This document shows, one piece after another, positions 63,108 through 64,000 of a stretch of 64,000 nucleotides of DNA. Source of the DNA: Salinibacterium sp. NK8237 (GTDB lineage Bacteria > Actinomycetota > Actinomycetes > Actinomycetales > Microbacteriaceae); NCBI RefSeq assembly GCF_015864955.1, contig NZ_JADYWE010000001.1:744001-808000 (forward strand), read 5' to 3'. Positions within the stretch are counted from its first letter, which is position 1; every line of letters begins with the position of its first letter. Under the pieces are notes generated by a model. That model was not told where the DNA came from, searched no databases, and worked only from the letters and a program-made list of their open reading frames with translations. Both the position numbers and the translations under genes were made by a program.

Positions 63108-64000
63108 TCTGACCCCTCGTATATAAAAACGCGCTCGTATTCGGAGAAGAACATTGCCTGTTCTTGTTTCTGAGCTAACACCCGCGGGTCGCTGCTGCTG
63201 TCGACCATCGCATCGGCCGACCCCGTGTAAGCAGAGGAGCTATGCGCAAATACGGGTTTTCCGGTGGCGGGGTCGATGGGAGCATCCGTGCTTACGGTCA
63301 CCCAGTGTGGTCGCTGGGTGCCTCCCGACCAAGGCGAGTCCAAAGTTGGAACAAAGTCGCCCTCGTGCTGCACGGATATAACGGACACACTCTCGGGAAT
63401 GTCCATCAGGTCGATCGGAGAACCTGACGTGAAAACGGCTTGAATGTTGAAGGGGCTCAGTGGGTCTGCTGCCATTTTTCCTGCCAGAATGCCGCCCTGG
63501 CTCCATCCGCTCATCATTACCGGATCGCCCGGAAGTACACCCGCGTCCATCATCGCCTGGGTTACGGCACGCTCGTAGGCCGCTTGCTGGGTCGGAGCGA
63601 GCATCAATGAGAGATTGGAATCGAGATCATTCATCGCGCCCTGATCACCTTGAGGCTTCCATGCCCCCTCAAAAGCGCCATTAACTTCTTGCCAGTCCTG
63701 GGTGCTCGGCAGCAGAACGCGCCACCCGAGACGGTTTCCGTGCTCGTCGAGGATCTCGACGATTTCGACGACGGTTGAGTCAGCCATGCCTTCGCCGTCC
63801 AGCTTCGCGTTGCGCGTCATGAGATCTTCGTAGTCGCGCGCCGGCTTCTGCTCCTGCGGTGGGCGCCGCACCATCTCGGGCGTGGGACGACGCTCTTCGT
63901 TTGAGAGGCGGATCGCTAGCAGGGCCGAGAGTCCGACTGCGTGCGCGAGCACAACCCCTGGCATCAACACCTGCAACAGCGCCTTTTCGGGCGGAAGATT
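63104..64000 (-). CDS. Alpha/beta-hydrolase-domain protein, C-terminal part (cut by window edge)
   Basis: The minus-strand frame is open from 64000 to the stop at 63104, so about 298 C-terminal residues are visible and the protein begins outside. A hydrophobic segment lies at the visible start. A region near EIVEILDEHGNRLGWRVLLPS and a hydrolase elbow SGWSQGG (nucleophile Ser) follow. Further on come a possible acid residue near DFVPTLDSPW and PHWVTVSTDAP. The gene overlaps the lipoprotein start by 4 bases. It is the most upstream visible gene of a coupled group ending at the FHA protein. Confidence 0.7.
   Translation of the reverse strand, partial: NLPPEKALLQVLMPGVVLAHAVGLSALLAIRLSNEERRPTPEMVRRPPQEQKPARDYEDLMTRNAKLDGEGMADSTVVEIVEILDEHGNRLGWRVLLPSTQDWQEVNGAFEGAWKPQGDQGAMNDLDSNLSLMLAPTQQAAYERAVTQAMMDAGVLPGDPVMMSGWSQGGILAGKMAADPLSPFNIQAVFTSGSPIDLMDIPESVSVISVQHEGDFVPTLDSPWSGGTQRPHWVTVSTDAPIDPATGKPVFAHSSSAYTGSADAMVDSSSDPRVLAQKQEQAMFFSEYERVFIYEGSE

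Overview
The window looks like a chromosomal segment of a high-GC actinobacterium, most likely a member of the Microbacteriaceae close to Salinibacterium. The reasons are the gene orders xerC...dprA-comM-yraN...rnhB-lepB-rplS...trmD-rimM-KH-rpsP...ffh...ftsY...smc...mutM-rnc-rpmF-yceD...coaD-recG...thiL...ddl-gpsA-plsC-murA-leuD-leuC, the F420-dependent flavoenzymes, GTG/TTG starts and strongly GC-ending codons. The genus is an inference from gene content. I saw no rRNA, tRNA, CRISPR array, insertion sequence or prophage. Most of the window is core chromosome.

Layout. 1-1263: MMPL transporter (cut by the left edge) divergent from a MarR regulator. 1306-10688: xerC, then SDR, nitroreductase, metallophosphoesterase, putP and a small P-loop kinase, then dprA-comM-yraN. 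10783-15455: lipoprotein, GNAT, LysE exporter and a 970-residue FAD/Fe-S dehydrogenase. 15519-22524: a DUF2469-type protein, rnhB, lepB, rplS, a membrane protein, tetR-map, a lipoprotein, then trmD, rimM, KH protein and rpsP. 22720-31893: ffh between two LLM flavin oxidoreductases, a gamma-carbonic anhydrase, ftsY, a histidine phosphatase and smc. 32089-35582: GNAT, mutM, rnc, rpmF and yceD. 35847-38651: a three-gene ABC importer. 38712-43681: a PLDc_N-MoxR-DUF58-transglutaminase operon. 43720-48876: cofE with an F420-dependent oxidoreductase, an alpha/beta hydrolase, two small genes, hsp20 and fgd. 48895-60381: coaD, recG, rsmD, thiL, a DUF3515 lipoprotein, ddl, gpsA, plsC, murA, leuD and leuC. 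60482-64000: a DUF4307 protein, an FHA protein, an unrecognised protein, a lipoprotein and an alpha/beta-hydrolase protein cut by the right edge.

The most interesting theme is coenzyme F420. A Fec/Btu-type ABC cassette closely resembles the importer proposed for F420-0. Some 5 kb away are a single-domain CofE (F420-0 gamma-glutamyl ligase) beside an F420-dependent LLM oxidoreductase, and then a clear F420-dependent glucose-6-phosphate dehydrogenase. Two further LLM oxidoreductases flank ffh. No F420 ring- or lactyl-synthesis gene is in the window. Together these suggest a salvage route: import F420-0, polyglutamylate it with CofE, reduce it with FGD, and spend it in LLM reductases.

Regulatory signals that can be read directly include an HspR-type inverted repeat (HAIR) in front of hsp20, inverted repeats in the MMPL/marR and tetR intergenic regions, and strong hairpins after putP and between hsp20 and fgd. 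Two short reading frames continue in frame past a stop codon (46593 TAA and 61937 TAG) and deserve a direct check.
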